From Bacteroidota bacterium (lineage in GTDB: Bacteria; Bacteroidota; Bacteroidia; Bacteroidales; Dysgonomonadaceae): a stretch of DNA of 64,000 nucleotides. How positions within the stretch are numbered: the first letter of the stretch is position 1; each line of letters starts with the position of its first letter. Shown here piece after piece: positions 7,654-16,476 of the stretch. Under the pieces are notes generated by a model. That model was not told the origin of the DNA. It did no database searches and saw only the letters and a program-made list of their open reading frames with translations. The DNA is taken from NCBI GenBank assembly GCA_023437305.1, contig JAEZGN010000004.1, positions 307,157 through 371,156 on the forward strand, given 5' to 3'. The position numbers were made by a program, and so were the translations under genes.

Positions 7654-8802
7654 ATGAGTAGCAAATTTGATGATATAGCACCTCTTTATGACCATGAGGT
7701 GAAGCAAGCCATTCAAGATATACTGGTTGACCCCGGTTTTCAACATGCAGTAAAATATATTATGCCCGAGATAGATTGGGCTGAGTTTTCTGCCGAAATG
7801 TCTAAGTACGAAACAAAAAAAGAATTTCAAAGCCGGATGATATACCCTGTGATAAAAGCATTGGGTATGAGAGTATCATCGAGCATGAAGCTCGACAACT
7901 GGGAGAGTATCGACCGTTCGGTAGAGCACCTTTTCTTATCAAACCACAGAGATATTGTACTCGACGCGGGATTGCTAAACATTTTGCGTCACGAGAAAGG
8001 CTTTGAGACCACAGAAATTGCAATAGGAGACAACCTGCTTATCCACCCTTGGATAGACAAGCTTGTGCGACTCAACAAGAGTTTTATTGTAAGACGTGGG
8101 CTATCTATAAAAGAGAGATTGATAGCGTCAAAACATATGTCGGAATATATACACTATGCCATTTCTGAGAAAAAAGAATCGGTATGGATTGCTCAACGTG
8201 AAGGACGAGCTAAAAACTCGGACGACCGTACCCAAGACAGTCTATTAAAGATGCTTGCTCTATATCCAGAAGACAAGTCTTTTATCGAAAGTCTTAAGGA
8301 GCTAAACCTCATCCCGCTATCCATATCATACGAATACGATCCTTGCGATTATCTGAAAGCAAAAGAGTTTCAACAGAAGAGAGACAATCCTGATTTCAAA
8401 AAAACTCAGCGTGACGATCTTTTAAACATGGAAATCGGTATTTTAGGCAAGAAGGGCAATGTTGTATTCCGTTTCGGCAACTGCATCAATCCTGAGCTGG
8501 ATAAGATCACCGAACCCGACAAACGATTGCAGCCCGAAATTGCAGCCCAGATAATAGATAAGGAAATACACCGCAATTATGAAATATTCCCGTGCAACTA
8601 TATAGCCTATGATCTCTTCTATAAAGAAACAAGGTTTGAGGACAAGTATACATCCGAACAATTGGAAGAGTTTAAAGTCTATCTGGATAAGCAAATAAAG
8701 AAAATAGACCTCGACTATATCGACTACGACTTTGTATGGGATAAAATGCTGGAAATGTATTCGAATACATTGAAGAACTATCTGACTACAATAGAGTCTT
8801 GA
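7654..8802 (+). CDS. PlsC/PlsB-like acyltransferase domain protein
   Basis: A 382-residue protein probably acting on glycerophospholipids or another acyl acceptor at the inner membrane. The acyltransferase block 1 appears as FLSNHRDIVLDAGLL with H98; the acidic residues fall at +2 and +6, one off from the classical H-x4-D spacing. A later block reads WIAQREGRAKNSDDRTQDSL, matching the glycerophosphate-binding EGxR region. The C-terminal third has no motif I recognise. Similar proteins are annotated in Bacteroidetes as 1-acyl-sn-glycerol-3-phosphate acyltransferases in the same context. No clear transmembrane helix is visible. The start lies 4 bp after ddl. Confidence 0.78.
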   Translation: MSSKFDDIAPLYDHEVKQAIQDILVDPGFQHAVKYIMPEIDWAEFSAEMSKYETKKEFQSRMIYPVIKALGMRVSSSMKLDNWESIDRSVEHLFLSNHRDIVLDAGLLNILRHEKGFETTEIAIGDNLLIHPWIDKLVRLNKSFIVRRGLSIKERLIASKHMSEYIHYAISEKKESVWIAQREGRAKNSDDRTQDSLLKMLALYPEDKSFIESLKELNLIPLSISYEYDPCDYLKAKEFQQKRDNPDFKKTQRDDLLNMEIGILGKKGNVVFRFGNCINPELDKITEPDKRLQPEIAAQIIDKEIHRNYEIFPCNYIAYDLFYKETRFEDKYTSEQLEEFKVYLDKQIKKIDLDYIDYDFVWDKMLEMYSNTLKNYLTTIES

Positions 8803-8824
8803 TTGGAGGATAATTCCGATCAAG
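8798..8824 (+). terminator. Probable terminator of the PASTA-rluD-ddl operon
   Basis: A 9-bp stem with one G-U pair (8798-8806 with 8816-8824) overlaps the stop codon of the acyltransferase. The T tail is weak, so confidence is moderate. Confidence 0.5.
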
Positions 8825-8847
8825 GGTTTAACTTAAAAATATATTCA

Positions 8848-8855
8848 TATATTTG
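8848..8855 (+). promoter_or_regulatory. Candidate -7 element for the DUF4468 gene
   Basis: TATATTTG fits TAnnTTTG and is 20 bases before the ATG at 8876. Confidence 0.45.
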
Positions 8856-8875
8856 TATAAATCAAAAAAGATAGA

Positions 8876-9454
8876 ATGATGAAAAAGTTTTTGATTTATA
8901 TTGTATGTAGTCTCATTTCTGCCGCATGTTTTGCTCAAGTAACAAAGCAAGGTCAAAAATTTACGTCTATCCCTGTATTTGAAGGGAAAGTGACGTTTAT
9001 AAAGGAAATTCCGGCAAAGCCAAACTTATCCATAGAAGATAATTACAAGATACTAAAAGATTGGGCCGGAACAAAGTACGGGAAAGACCCTTTTATATCC
9101 AGTATACGATATGGTTATCAGAACCACGAATTTATAGCTAAATCGAGGATAGAATTATTACTGCCTGCCGACTCGAAAGGGGTACGTGAAAAAATGATTA
9201 TGCGTTACCGTGTGAACGGGTTCTTATTTCAGGATAAATGTGTACTGGAAATTACAGATATCTCCTATCTGTATGAAAATTCAGGAAAAGGCAATCTTCT
9301 TGCTCGTATAATCAGAGCAGAAGACTTTATTACGAACGATGCAATAAAAGCAAGTGATGGCTTCCAAGAGCTAAAAGTGAATACAAGCAAAAGCACATTG
9401 TATTTTCTGAACGAACTTAACGAGGATTTTGAAAATATATACAAATCTCAATAA
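8876..9454 (+). CDS. Secreted DUF4468-like protein
   Basis: A 192-residue protein with an N-terminal signal peptide (MMKKFLIYIVCSLISAACFAQ, cleavage expected after AQ). The mature part resembles the DUF4468 family with its TBP-like fold, common in Bacteroidetes and of unknown function: KVTFIKEI near 38, a conserved DxxYLYENSGK region near 145, and a helical C-terminus. An ATG pair opens the gene; either Met works. It stands alone, with its own -7 element and a shared terminator. Assignment rests on recalled family features, so it is moderate. Confidence 0.7.
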   Translation: MMKKFLIYIVCSLISAACFAQVTKQGQKFTSIPVFEGKVTFIKEIPAKPNLSIEDNYKILKDWAGTKYGKDPFISSIRYGYQNHEFIAKSRIELLLPADSKGVREKMIMRYRVNGFLFQDKCVLEITDISYLYENSGKGNLLARIIRAEDFITNDAIKASDGFQELKVNTSKSTLYFLNELNEDFENIYKSQ

Positions 9455-9476
9455 AGATTTTCAACAATACACAAAA

Positions 9477-9500
9477 AGGGCTATTCTGTCGAATAGCCCT
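9477..9500. terminator. Bidirectional terminator between convergent genes
   Basis: A perfect 10-bp stem (9477-9486 with 9491-9500), loop TGTC, with CTTTT on the plus side and an A-run on the left that gives a T-run for the minus-strand gene. Confidence 0.85.
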
Positions 9501-9526
9501 CTTTTGTAATTCTATGAATTATTTTT

Positions 9527-10054
9527 TTATTTCTTTTTCCAGTATGAAAATCTTCCGGACAATACTATTTCTAATTTTACATCGGAAGATGTTTTCTCGG
9601 TTGGAGTAAATGTTGCTTTTGTTGTGAGTTTCTTATCTTTAATCATTTTATCAAATACCTTTTGGAAGTAGGCTGAGTTACCTGTATAAAGATTGGTATG
9701 AGTAACAGGAATATCTCCAAAGTCATTCTTAAGTCCATTAATTTCTAAACTAAAGTTTTTCAGAACAGTGTTATCCGGAAGACCTGTTATCTTCACAACT
9801 GTATTAGCTCCATTTACATGAAATTCACCGGTTGAAACCGGAGAGCCATAACCTGTTGCATCCTTTAACATATCATCAAGCGTAGCTGAAATTTCGCTTG
9901 TAGTTATTGATGAATTTGCCGGACCAGATTCTAATACAATAGATTGTTTACAATCTCCATTAAAAAACACTTGTTCTTTTTCATCATCACTACCACAAGA
10001 TGTTAAGGCAAAAACCGTAGTTATTGTAAATAAAATAAATGCTAATTTTCTCAT
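9527..10054 (-). CDS. Hypothetical lipoprotein
   Basis: A 175-residue protein I do not recognise. It begins with a lipoprotein signal (MRKLAFILFTITTVFALTSC) and the Cys is followed by GSDDEKE, resembling the acidic export signal that sends Bacteroidetes lipoproteins to the cell surface. The rest looks mainly beta-stranded with no catalytic motif. It shares the terminator at 9477-9500 with the convergent DUF4468 gene. The upstream region (10055-10254) is A/T-rich and separates it from a divergent acetyltransferase. Confidence 0.75.
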   Translation of the reverse strand: MRKLAFILFTITTVFALTSCGSDDEKEQVFFNGDCKQSIVLESGPANSSITTSEISATLDDMLKDATGYGSPVSTGEFHVNGANTVVKITGLPDNTVLKNFSLEINGLKNDFGDIPVTHTNLYTGNSAYFQKVFDKMIKDKKLTTKATFTPTEKTSSDVKLEIVLSGRFSYWKKK

Positions 10055-10222
10055 AATTTAATTGTTGTTTTAGTTTTATTGGTTTGTTTAGGCACTGTGT
10101 ATTTAGAAAATTTCTGTTAATGATGACACAAAAATAATGTTTTTTTTGAGAATAAAACAAATATACTCTATACAGAAGAAAGAGTCTGGTATTTTTTCAT
10201 TCATATTTTTACATTAATTTAT

Positions 10223-10230
10223 TACCTTTA
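10223..10230 (+). promoter_or_regulatory. Candidate -7 element for the GNAT gene at 10255
   Basis: TACCTTTA matches TAnnTTTG in 7 of 8 positions, 24 bases before the ATG. Confidence 0.3.
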
Positions 10231-10254
10231 AGGATTGATAATCTTAATTTTACA

Positions 10255-10785
10255 ATGGAAAACAAGACAAATATTGTAATTAGGCAGGAAACAGCTAAAG
10301 ATTATCCTGCTGTGTATGCTCTCAACTTATCAGCTTTTGGTAGAAAAGAAGAAGCAAGACTGACTGACAGACTCCGCTTAAGCGATGCTTTTATCCCCGA
10401 ATTATCTTTAGTGGCAACGATCGAAAATAAAATAGTAGGTTATATTTTATTTACCAAAATCAGAATTGTTAACAATGCTGATGAGACTCAAAGTTTGTCT
10501 CTTGCCCCAATGGCTGTTCTCCCTGAGATGCAAAGTGAAGGTATTGGGAGCCGCTTGATAAATTATGGATTGCAAAAAGCCAGAAAATTGGGGTATAAAT
10601 CTGTAATTGTTTTAGGTCATAAAGAATATTATCCAAAATTTGGATTTGTACCCACTACAAAATGGTGTATAAAAGCCCCATTCAATATTCCTGCTGATGC
10701 ATTCATGGGATTGGAGTTGGTTGAAGGCGGACTTGAAGGAGTAACAGGAACAGTAAGATATGCAAAGGAGTTTAATAACATCTGA
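10255..10785 (+). CDS. GNAT family N-acetyltransferase
   Basis: This 176-residue protein resembles YhbS-type GNAT acetyltransferases, which transfer acetyl from acetyl-CoA. The acetyl-CoA site reads LAPMAVLPEMQSEGIGSRLI around residue 82, with the Q-x-x-G-x-G/S loop. YYPKFGF near 124 is the usual substrate-side strand motif. The substrate is unknown. It converges on another acetyltransferase gene with only one base between the stop codons and no room for a terminator, so read-through antisense RNA is possible. Confidence 0.88.
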   Translation: MENKTNIVIRQETAKDYPAVYALNLSAFGRKEEARLTDRLRLSDAFIPELSLVATIENKIVGYILFTKIRIVNNADETQSLSLAPMAVLPEMQSEGIGSRLINYGLQKARKLGYKSVIVLGHKEYYPKFGFVPTTKWCIKAPFNIPADAFMGLELVEGGLEGVTGTVRYAKEFNNI

Positions 10786-10786
10786 T

Positions 10787-11548
10787 TTAACCTCTTACTT
10801 TATCAATCAATTTACTTAATTTATCAGGAGTCAATATTTCGTTAGTATAAAATTTACCATCCACAAATAGGCTATAAGTTGTTACAGGCGAAAAATGATT
10901 CTGAGCGGCTTCCTTTGTATCTATTTGATGGCATCTTACAGGATAGCCTGAGGCTTGGACAATCGGGTCTAATAATTTTATGTAAGGAACGGTAAAAGGA
11001 CATTGCTCTGTATAAAAGATATCGATACCACTTACCCCGTCTCCCATCCCGAACTTTGCTGATTGCCTAAAAGACGGCATTATTGTTTGTTGATCGAAAT
11101 TTTTTACCAAAAGTTCAAAATAAGGGTCACAAGTATCACATACCTCATATCCATTACGAAGCATAAAAGCTTTGTCCGACAAGAAAGGTTTCTTTTTATT
11201 TCCAACGATCAATACCACACCTTTGTAACCCTGTGAGCGGGCATCCTCTTCACATTCTGCCAACAAACGTTTACCGTAACCTTTTCCCTTAAACGAGCCC
11301 GATACCCAAAAACAATTGATTAAAATATAGCCCTCCGCATCAATAGGAATCCATGCATTCTTTGCGGGAATATACTCTATAAAGACCTTCCCTTTTACAT
11401 CGAACTTTATAAATCTTAAGCCTTCTTTAAACCGTTCGCTCAACCACTTTTTTTTGACTTCAACTCCTCTGGCTGTAGACTTACTACTGATTGCACAGCA
11501 AATATGTTCTGTTAATAAGTTTTCTTCTGTGAGCTTAATTATATTCAT
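10787..11548 (-). CDS. GNAT N-acetyltransferase with YoaP-like C-terminal domain
   Basis: A 253-residue two-domain protein. The N-terminal GNAT domain (about 1-150) has the acetyl-CoA loop GSFKGKGYGKRLL near residue 88. The C-terminal part (about 165-253) resembles the YoaP domain, which looks thioredoxin-like: DIFYTEQCPFTVPYIKLL near 175 has a single Cys where thioredoxins have CxxC. I place the start at ATG 11548; an upstream TTG at 11557 is less likely. Function and substrate are unknown. The gene faces the other GNAT gene tail to tail, one base apart. Confidence 0.85.
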   Translation of the reverse strand: MNIIKLTEENLLTEHICCAISSKSTARGVEVKKKWLSERFKEGLRFIKFDVKGKVFIEYIPAKNAWIPIDAEGYILINCFWVSGSFKGKGYGKRLLAECEEDARSQGYKGVVLIVGNKKKPFLSDKAFMLRNGYEVCDTCDPYFELLVKNFDQQTIMPSFRQSAKFGMGDGVSGIDIFYTEQCPFTVPYIKLLDPIVQASGYPVRCHQIDTKEAAQNHFSPVTTYSLFVDGKFYTNEILTPDKLSKLIDKVRG

Positions 11549-12100
11549 ATTTTTCAAAAATAACGATTCTAACTCCCCTTGTTGTAAAAGTAATAATTAT
11601 AAAAATAGTTGGCAATCCAGGCTTCTGTCTATAATCTTATTTTCTAGTCGATTATTTGATTCTGCACTCTAAAAGAGACGATAAGCATAGCCGAATTTGT
11701 AAATATGAAACAATACTTTTTGTAAATATGAAACACCATACTTTCCGATTCTTCATACTTTTATACCTCCAAGGGTATTAGTAATTAATGCAATCTGAAT
11801 GATGTTGATTATTCGATTGCTTAATCACTGATTGTGCCGACATTCTGAGAGAGATTCTTGCTTCTCTCGAGTTTTTGGTTGCCAATGGATTTTAACAGTT
11901 AAATTTTCTTGATCTTTAATTTTTTGACTTCCTTCCTTAACTTTTTTTGGTCATTGACCGCTGATTCTTCTACAGAAGAACTATAAATTGTGAATCAAAT
12001 CTCATCATTCTGAGAGCAAGGGCCTCCCCTTTGGGGAGGTTCGGGATGGGAGTTATAGCTGAATTTTGATTTGGTTAATTCATACCACCGAAAGTAACAG
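11549..12100. other. Intergenic region with repeat relics, no gene seen
   Basis: I find no convincing gene here. It holds a 23-bp tandem repeat (11696-11742), a segment at 11840-11870 that on the minus strand resembles part of the palindromic repeat at 24603-24678, and a GC-rich hairpin at 12023-12039 (CCTCCCC/GGGGAGG) after a similar TCATTCTGAG fragment. These look like degenerate intergenic repeats. Confidence 0.5.
11696..11742 (+). repeat. Two tandem copies of a ~23-bp unit
   Basis: The unit TTTGTAAATATGAAACA(A/C) occurs at 11696 and again at 11719; the copies differ by a few bases near their 3' end. No function evident. Confidence 0.6.
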
Positions 12101-12991
12101 TTACAGAAATAGTGAGTGGCCAAAACTATCCGGCTTGGAAATGGGAATGTATATTTCGGTCAGTATATCATCCTCCGAAACATTGTTCGGGTTGTTCAGA
12201 TATTTTTCAAAAGCATACCCACCCCGCAGTTTATAGCCACTTTGCGGTAACCACCTGAGGTAGATATTATAATACATATCCAACAATCCGCTATATGAAC
12301 CTTTGAGCGTAAAAATGGCATACATACCCCCACTTATCTTTTGCACGCCGAAAGCTCCCTGAGGTCTCACTTCTCTATCTATCGTAAAACAAGCATAGAA
12401 TCGGCAATTTTGAGGATGTGTTATGGTTGGATTATCGAAACTGAGTCCTATAAACTCAGTTTTATCATTCACCAGATTGTTCTCTTTTGCAAACTGTCCC
12501 AGTTTCTTCCATGCGATTGTATATGACTCCGCAGCACCGTAGCTGTCTATTATACGAATATACACAACCTGTTTGGAGGGGATTTTTCTTATTTCAGGAA
12601 CAAGGGCGATGACCGCTCTCTCTGTTTTTCTGAAAAAATTGGACGCATCCTCTTCCTGCATACGAAAAGCCGAAGGAGAAATCCCAAAATGCTTCTTGAA
12701 AGCTTTTGACAAAGCATACTTTGTTCCATAGCCGGTTTTCACGGCGATTTCGCTCAACGTATGCTTTGTCATCTGCAAATATTCTGCAATATATTCTAAG
12801 CGAAGACGATTGACATACTCCCCTATATTTTCCCCAATTATAGCTTTAAATATACGATGAAAATGGTATTCGGAGATATTAGCTATCTCAGACAACCTTT
12901 TTATATCGGGCACTTCAAACAGATGACCATTGATATAATCAACTACATTATTTACCGCTTTTTCGTATTCGCTTTGGGTAGTTTCCTTCAT
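12101..12991 (-). CDS. AraC family regulator with GyrI-like effector domain
   Basis: A 296-residue regulator. The N-terminal AraC-type double helix-turn-helix covers about 8-112 (VPDIKRLSEIANISEYHFHRIFK, then LSEIAVKTGYGTKYALSKAFKKHFGISPSAFR). The C-terminal half (about 120-290) resembles GyrI/SOUL-like domains that bind small, often toxic compounds, as in Rob- or BmrR-like sensors. The gene follows a small zinc-ribbon gene by 9 bp, so the two probably form an operon. The ligand is unknown; drug or stress sensing is a plausible guess from the domain pairing. Confidence 0.9.
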   Translation of the reverse strand: MKETTQSEYEKAVNNVVDYINGHLFEVPDIKRLSEIANISEYHFHRIFKAIIGENIGEYVNRLRLEYIAEYLQMTKHTLSEIAVKTGYGTKYALSKAFKKHFGISPSAFRMQEEDASNFFRKTERAVIALVPEIRKIPSKQVVYIRIIDSYGAAESYTIAWKKLGQFAKENNLVNDKTEFIGLSFDNPTITHPQNCRFYACFTIDREVRPQGAFGVQKISGGMYAIFTLKGSYSGLLDMYYNIYLRWLPQSGYKLRGGYAFEKYLNNPNNVSEDDILTEIYIPISKPDSFGHSLFL

Positions 12992-13000
12992 TAAGAGTAA

Positions 13001-13276
13001 TTATGCTTGTGCCCAACGCTTCAGCTTTGGAAAATACATTTTCATTTGTTCTATAGCTTGTTCTTTTGTCATCTTTTGATCCGAATCTTTATTAAATTCA
13101 TCTACAAACTGAGCACAATGCACAATCATTTCGTCCATTGTAAAGTCTTGCGTAAACTTACCATCAGCAAAGCAGTAGCGGCAATAATCTTCGCTCTTAC
13201 TGTTGTCGGCGTTATTTCCGAAATCTTCATTCACATTAAGAGGCATACCACAACTTTGGCAAAATTTCTGATCCAT
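13001..13276 (-). CDS. Small zinc-ribbon protein
   Basis: A 91-residue protein with an N-terminal zinc ribbon whose ligands are C6, C9, C32 and C35 (FCQSCGMPL and YCRYCF). The helical C-terminus (about 45-91) has MTKEQAIEQMKMYFPKLKRW. It fits the putative zinc-ribbon family often found next to AraC/GyrI regulators. No enzyme motif is present. It is the first gene of a two-gene minus-strand operon, 9 bp ahead of the AraC regulator, so it may work with that sensor; this is inference from position. Confidence 0.85.
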   Translation of the reverse strand: MDQKFCQSCGMPLNVNEDFGNNADNSKSEDYCRYCFADGKFTQDFTMDEMIVHCAQFVDEFNKDSDQKMTKEQAIEQMKMYFPKLKRWAQA

Positions 13277-13567
13277 AATAGTTCTTGTTTTATTAATAAT
13301 TAATTGGCACTACAAATAACGGAAATATGATAAAATGAAGGGTTATCCAATCTTGCTTATTTAGTTTTTTAATATACAAACGCAGATAGCTCACTTATCC
13401 ACAAAACGCAAACAACAAATTAAAAATAAGACATTTACACAGAACAACAAAAGAAACCCCTCGTTAATTAACGTTAAACAAGTCTCTGCCGATTAATCTT
13501 TCTGATATTAATCGAATCAAAGATACAAAGAGATAAAAAAAGTATTCACCTTTTAATACATATAGTC

Positions 13568-14344
13568 ATGAAAAAGTTTCTATTAGCATTCGCATTATTG
13601 ATTGGTGTAGCATCATTCTACAATACATCAGAAGCTCAAAATATAAATATTAGTATCAATATAGGACGCCAACCTGCTTGGGGACCCGTGGGATATGATT
13701 ATGTAGACTATTACTACATGCCTGATATTAACTGTTACTTCAATGTAAATTCAGGGTTATTCTTCTATTTTGACAGAGGAAGATGGATCTCGGCTCGTTA
13801 TTTACCATATGCTTATCGCAATTACGACTTATACAGAATGCACAAAGTAGTTTTGGTAAATGTAGCAAACCCTTGGAGATACAACCACATACACTGTAGA
13901 GACTATGGTCGTTATAAAGGACACCACTCTCAAGTGATCATCCGTGATAGCCGCGATTATCGCTACAGAGACAGCCGTAACAACAGAGTAGCATGGTATT
14001 CGGGCAATAAACATAACAACTATAGAGGTAAGGAATATAGGTATAACGAAAGAGATAATGACAGATATAATTATAATAAAAAAGACAACAAACGTAAAGA
14101 TTATAATTATAATGGACGTGAGCAAAATCGCAAAAACGACAGAAACTTAAACAACGGAAAAAACAATAATAAAGAACAAAGATACGATAACAGACAAACC
14201 GAAAGGATTAATAATAACATTAGCAGCAGACCGTCTTCTAGCAGAGAGACAAGGAAAGAGTCGAATATAAAACGCTCATCTTCTGAAGAAAGAGGAAACT
14301 ACAGACTGGCTTCGAACAGAGACAGAGCAACCAGAAGCAGATAA
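13568..14344 (+). CDS. Secreted protein with Asn/Arg/Lys/Tyr-rich low-complexity tail
   Basis: A 258-residue protein I cannot assign to a characterised family. It has a signal peptide (MKKFLLAFALLIGVASFYNTSEAQ). A Tyr/Trp-rich region follows at about 30-125 (WGPVGYDYVDYYYMPDINC and FDRGRWISARYLPY). The rest, about 125-258, is strongly basic and made mostly of Asn, Arg, Lys, Asp and Tyr, probably disordered. Such a charge pattern suggests binding to polyanions such as LPS or capsule, but that is only inference. It has a clear downstream terminator. The upstream 290 bases hold an 8-bp inverted repeat at 13490-13514 and no strong promoter match. Confidence 0.75.
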   Translation: MKKFLLAFALLIGVASFYNTSEAQNINISINIGRQPAWGPVGYDYVDYYYMPDINCYFNVNSGLFFYFDRGRWISARYLPYAYRNYDLYRMHKVVLVNVANPWRYNHIHCRDYGRYKGHHSQVIIRDSRDYRYRDSRNNRVAWYSGNKHNNYRGKEYRYNERDNDRYNYNKKDNKRKDYNYNGREQNRKNDRNLNNGKNNNKEQRYDNRQTERINNNISSRPSSSRETRKESNIKRSSSEERGNYRLASNRDRATRSR

Positions 14345-14394
14345 AAAGATAAATTAGGTCTATAGGTTTTTATAGTGAGTAGTAAATAAAGGGT

Positions 14395-14426
14395 GCGAGG
14401 ATAATTCAGAGTCGAATTATCCTCGC
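14395..14426. terminator. Terminator after the low-complexity secreted protein gene
   Basis: A perfect 13-bp stem (14395-14407 with 14414-14426), 6-base loop, followed by TTTATTT. It may also serve the convergent glycosyltransferase gene. Confidence 0.8.
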
Positions 14427-14473
14427 TTTATTTCTATTACCTACAGTTAATGATAGATTAACTATAAATACTT

Positions 14474-15568
14474 TTACTTCCAAAAATCAAGATACTTTTT
14501 TGAAACGGTAAGGAAATCATGATTTTTTTCTACAAACTCACGACTCTTTCTTGATATTTCAGGGATTTGCTTTTTATTCAATACCACCCACTCCAGCTTA
14601 TCAAAAACATCATCTTCGGTAGGGTGCACATTAACTATTGGCCTATTATCATATTCACCGTATAGGTCGTAAATATAAGGCTCTCCCCCTCCTATCAACA
14701 CTTTACCTTGCGCCATAGCCAGCAACGCATTCATCGCAGGGGTATGTGAATATAGCTGATCGAGCACAACATGTGCCTCCGACATCAACTTTTGATATAC
14801 ATCATAGCTTACCGATTCTACCCGAGTAACAATCACCTTATCCGGATATTTGTCTTTTACTCTGGCCAATGCCCGTTCCATAACATCGGTTCCTTTAAAC
14901 TTCTCGCGTACTTTATTGATACCAATAAAAAAGTTTACTTTTTCGGGTTCTTCTGCTATTGGCTGAAACTCTATTTCGGAGGTATTCAATGGCAGAGGTA
15001 TATATCTTACTTTATCTTTAAAAAATGGCTCGTAAGCTACATAATATTCATACAAGCAAGCAACAATTCCATCGGATGTATTTGCCATCATTACGTTAGA
15101 ATCCTCGAGAGGAGTATTTATCCATTTGTCGATAAACCGTTGGTTGAAGTCTACATTTATAGGTTTGCCGTCAACAAAGAACTCGGAATAATCAAATATT
15201 TCGTTGCCAAGACATGCCTTTACCCAATAAGAGTCATCGCCAAAAGCCCCTAAGAAAACCTTATTATTATTCTTTTTCAGTTTCTTATACAGGTAATTAT
15301 TAACCTTTACATTCTGGGTAGTAAAGCATGGATTTATTAGCTGAACAACATCGTAGCCTTTAAAATTTTTAAATTTCCCAAGAACCGACATCAGGCTCGT
15401 AAAAGTATCTACTATCCCTGAACTTTTGCGAGATAAGTCGATATCTCTCGGATAATTTTTAAAACCATCTCCGTCTGAAGCTACAACAACCTCATGCCCC
15501 ATGCTTCTCAGACCTTCGGCAAGAGTAAGATGCACTCGACTATATTCTCCTATCAAAAGTATCTTCAT
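14474..15568 (-). CDS. Glycosyltransferase, GT-B fold (GT1/GT4-like)
   Basis: A 364-residue protein with a GT-B layout. The N-terminal Rossmann half begins MKILLIGEYSRVHLTLAEGL with SMGHEVVVASDGDG near 27. The C-terminal half has INKVREKFKGTDVMERAL near 223, and the donor-binding region SEAHVVLDQLYSHTPAMNALLAMAQGK near 268, followed by GGGEPYIYD. The Glu of the usual E-x7-E motif is weak or replaced. It probably transfers a sugar to a surface glycan. Genes on either side do not form a glycan cluster. There is no signal or transmembrane helix, so it is likely cytoplasmic. Confidence 0.82.
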   Translation of the reverse strand: MKILLIGEYSRVHLTLAEGLRSMGHEVVVASDGDGFKNYPRDIDLSRKSSGIVDTFTSLMSVLGKFKNFKGYDVVQLINPCFTTQNVKVNNYLYKKLKKNNNKVFLGAFGDDSYWVKACLGNEIFDYSEFFVDGKPINVDFNQRFIDKWINTPLEDSNVMMANTSDGIVACLYEYYVAYEPFFKDKVRYIPLPLNTSEIEFQPIAEEPEKVNFFIGINKVREKFKGTDVMERALARVKDKYPDKVIVTRVESVSYDVYQKLMSEAHVVLDQLYSHTPAMNALLAMAQGKVLIGGGEPYIYDLYGEYDNRPIVNVHPTEDDVFDKLEWVVLNKKQIPEISRKSREFVEKNHDFLTVSKKYLDFWK

Positions 15569-15716
15569 ATATTATAGTATTTGCAAAATATTAAGTGTAT
15601 ATCTGATTTAAGTCTCTAATCTGGTTTAGTTTATATTTTGTGTATAAAGATAATAGAATTTAGATTGATCAGTAAAATTAATCATCTTCGTACTATAATC
15701 ATTCATATTCTCGGGA

Positions 15717-16304
15717 TTATATATCTTCACCCGATATATCCTCTACGTATGCCTTTAATTGGGGGAAGAATAATTTATAGCTCTCCTGTATGTCTTTATA
15801 ATGCTTTTCGAAGTCGGCAAATACAGGCGCATCATCATCAAGATAATTTGCTCTGTTTTTCAGCCTTTCGAAGCTTCGTTCTATCAGCCATCTGTGGCGA
15901 TAATTATAAAGCCAATCTTCTTTTTTCATATACATATACATCGAGCAAAACTTAGAAGGAAGATGCTTCACACTTTGCTCTATCTGGGCATAACATCTCT
16001 GAGCAAATGCCTCCCAGCCTTCCTCGGGTTCGCTACTATCGTCGAGAGCTAAGAAATGATCGTAAGAGACATCTAAAAAAGGACCGGCATATCTGCCAGC
16101 CGATTTCTTGAATATAGTCATCGTATCCAAGGGTATGGGATGCCTGTCGGTAAAGGTATCTATCTGCCTGTGTATATGTATACCACGTTGTATACCTTCG
16201 GGATATTGTTCTATCTGTTTACCTTTTACCATATCGGCAATCATATTCCCCACTAATATTTCAGGATCTCCGAAAGAAAGGTAAGCATGTGCAAGGAAAT
16301 TCAT
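15717..16304 (-). CDS. acpH: Acyl carrier protein phosphodiesterase (AcpH-like)
   Basis: A 195-residue protein of the ACP phosphodiesterase family, which removes the phosphopantetheine arm from holo-ACP. The N-terminus MNFLAHAYLS and GNMIADMVKG (about 19-28) are the family hallmarks. HIHRQIDTFTDRHP near 43 supplies the HD-type metal ligands, and FLDVSYDHFLALD near 76 continues the active site. Length matches E. coli AcpH. It is separate from fatty-acid genes here, with a gap of 148 bases to the glycosyltransferase gene. Confidence 0.9.
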   Translation of the reverse strand: MNFLAHAYLSFGDPEILVGNMIADMVKGKQIEQYPEGIQRGIHIHRQIDTFTDRHPIPLDTMTIFKKSAGRYAGPFLDVSYDHFLALDDSSEPEEGWEAFAQRCYAQIEQSVKHLPSKFCSMYMYMKKEDWLYNYRHRWLIERSFERLKNRANYLDDDAPVFADFEKHYKDIQESYKLFFPQLKAYVEDISGEDI

Positions 16305-16406
16305 TATGTCTCTAGTTTTCTGGATGCAAAGATATGCTTTTTTAGTTATATGTAAGTATTGCCTCTGTCCAGCTTAAACAGTTCGGCATATCCCTACCCA
16401 TAAAAA

Positions 16407-16432
16407 AGCACCAGCTATAAAAAACTGATGCT
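16407..16432 (-). terminator. Terminator of the sigma/barrel operon
   Basis: An 8-bp stem with one mismatch (16407-16414 with 16425-16432); the A-run at 16402-16407 gives a T-run on the minus strand. It lies 45 bases after the stop of the barrel gene. Confidence 0.6.
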
Positions 16433-16476
16433 CCAACAAAATTAAAAATTTGATTTACTTTTCTATAGTGATAATT

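Noticed and set aside
11549..12100. Possible tRNA or small-RNA gene in the gap
   Set aside because: No cloverleaf or promoter-plus-terminator pair could be found.
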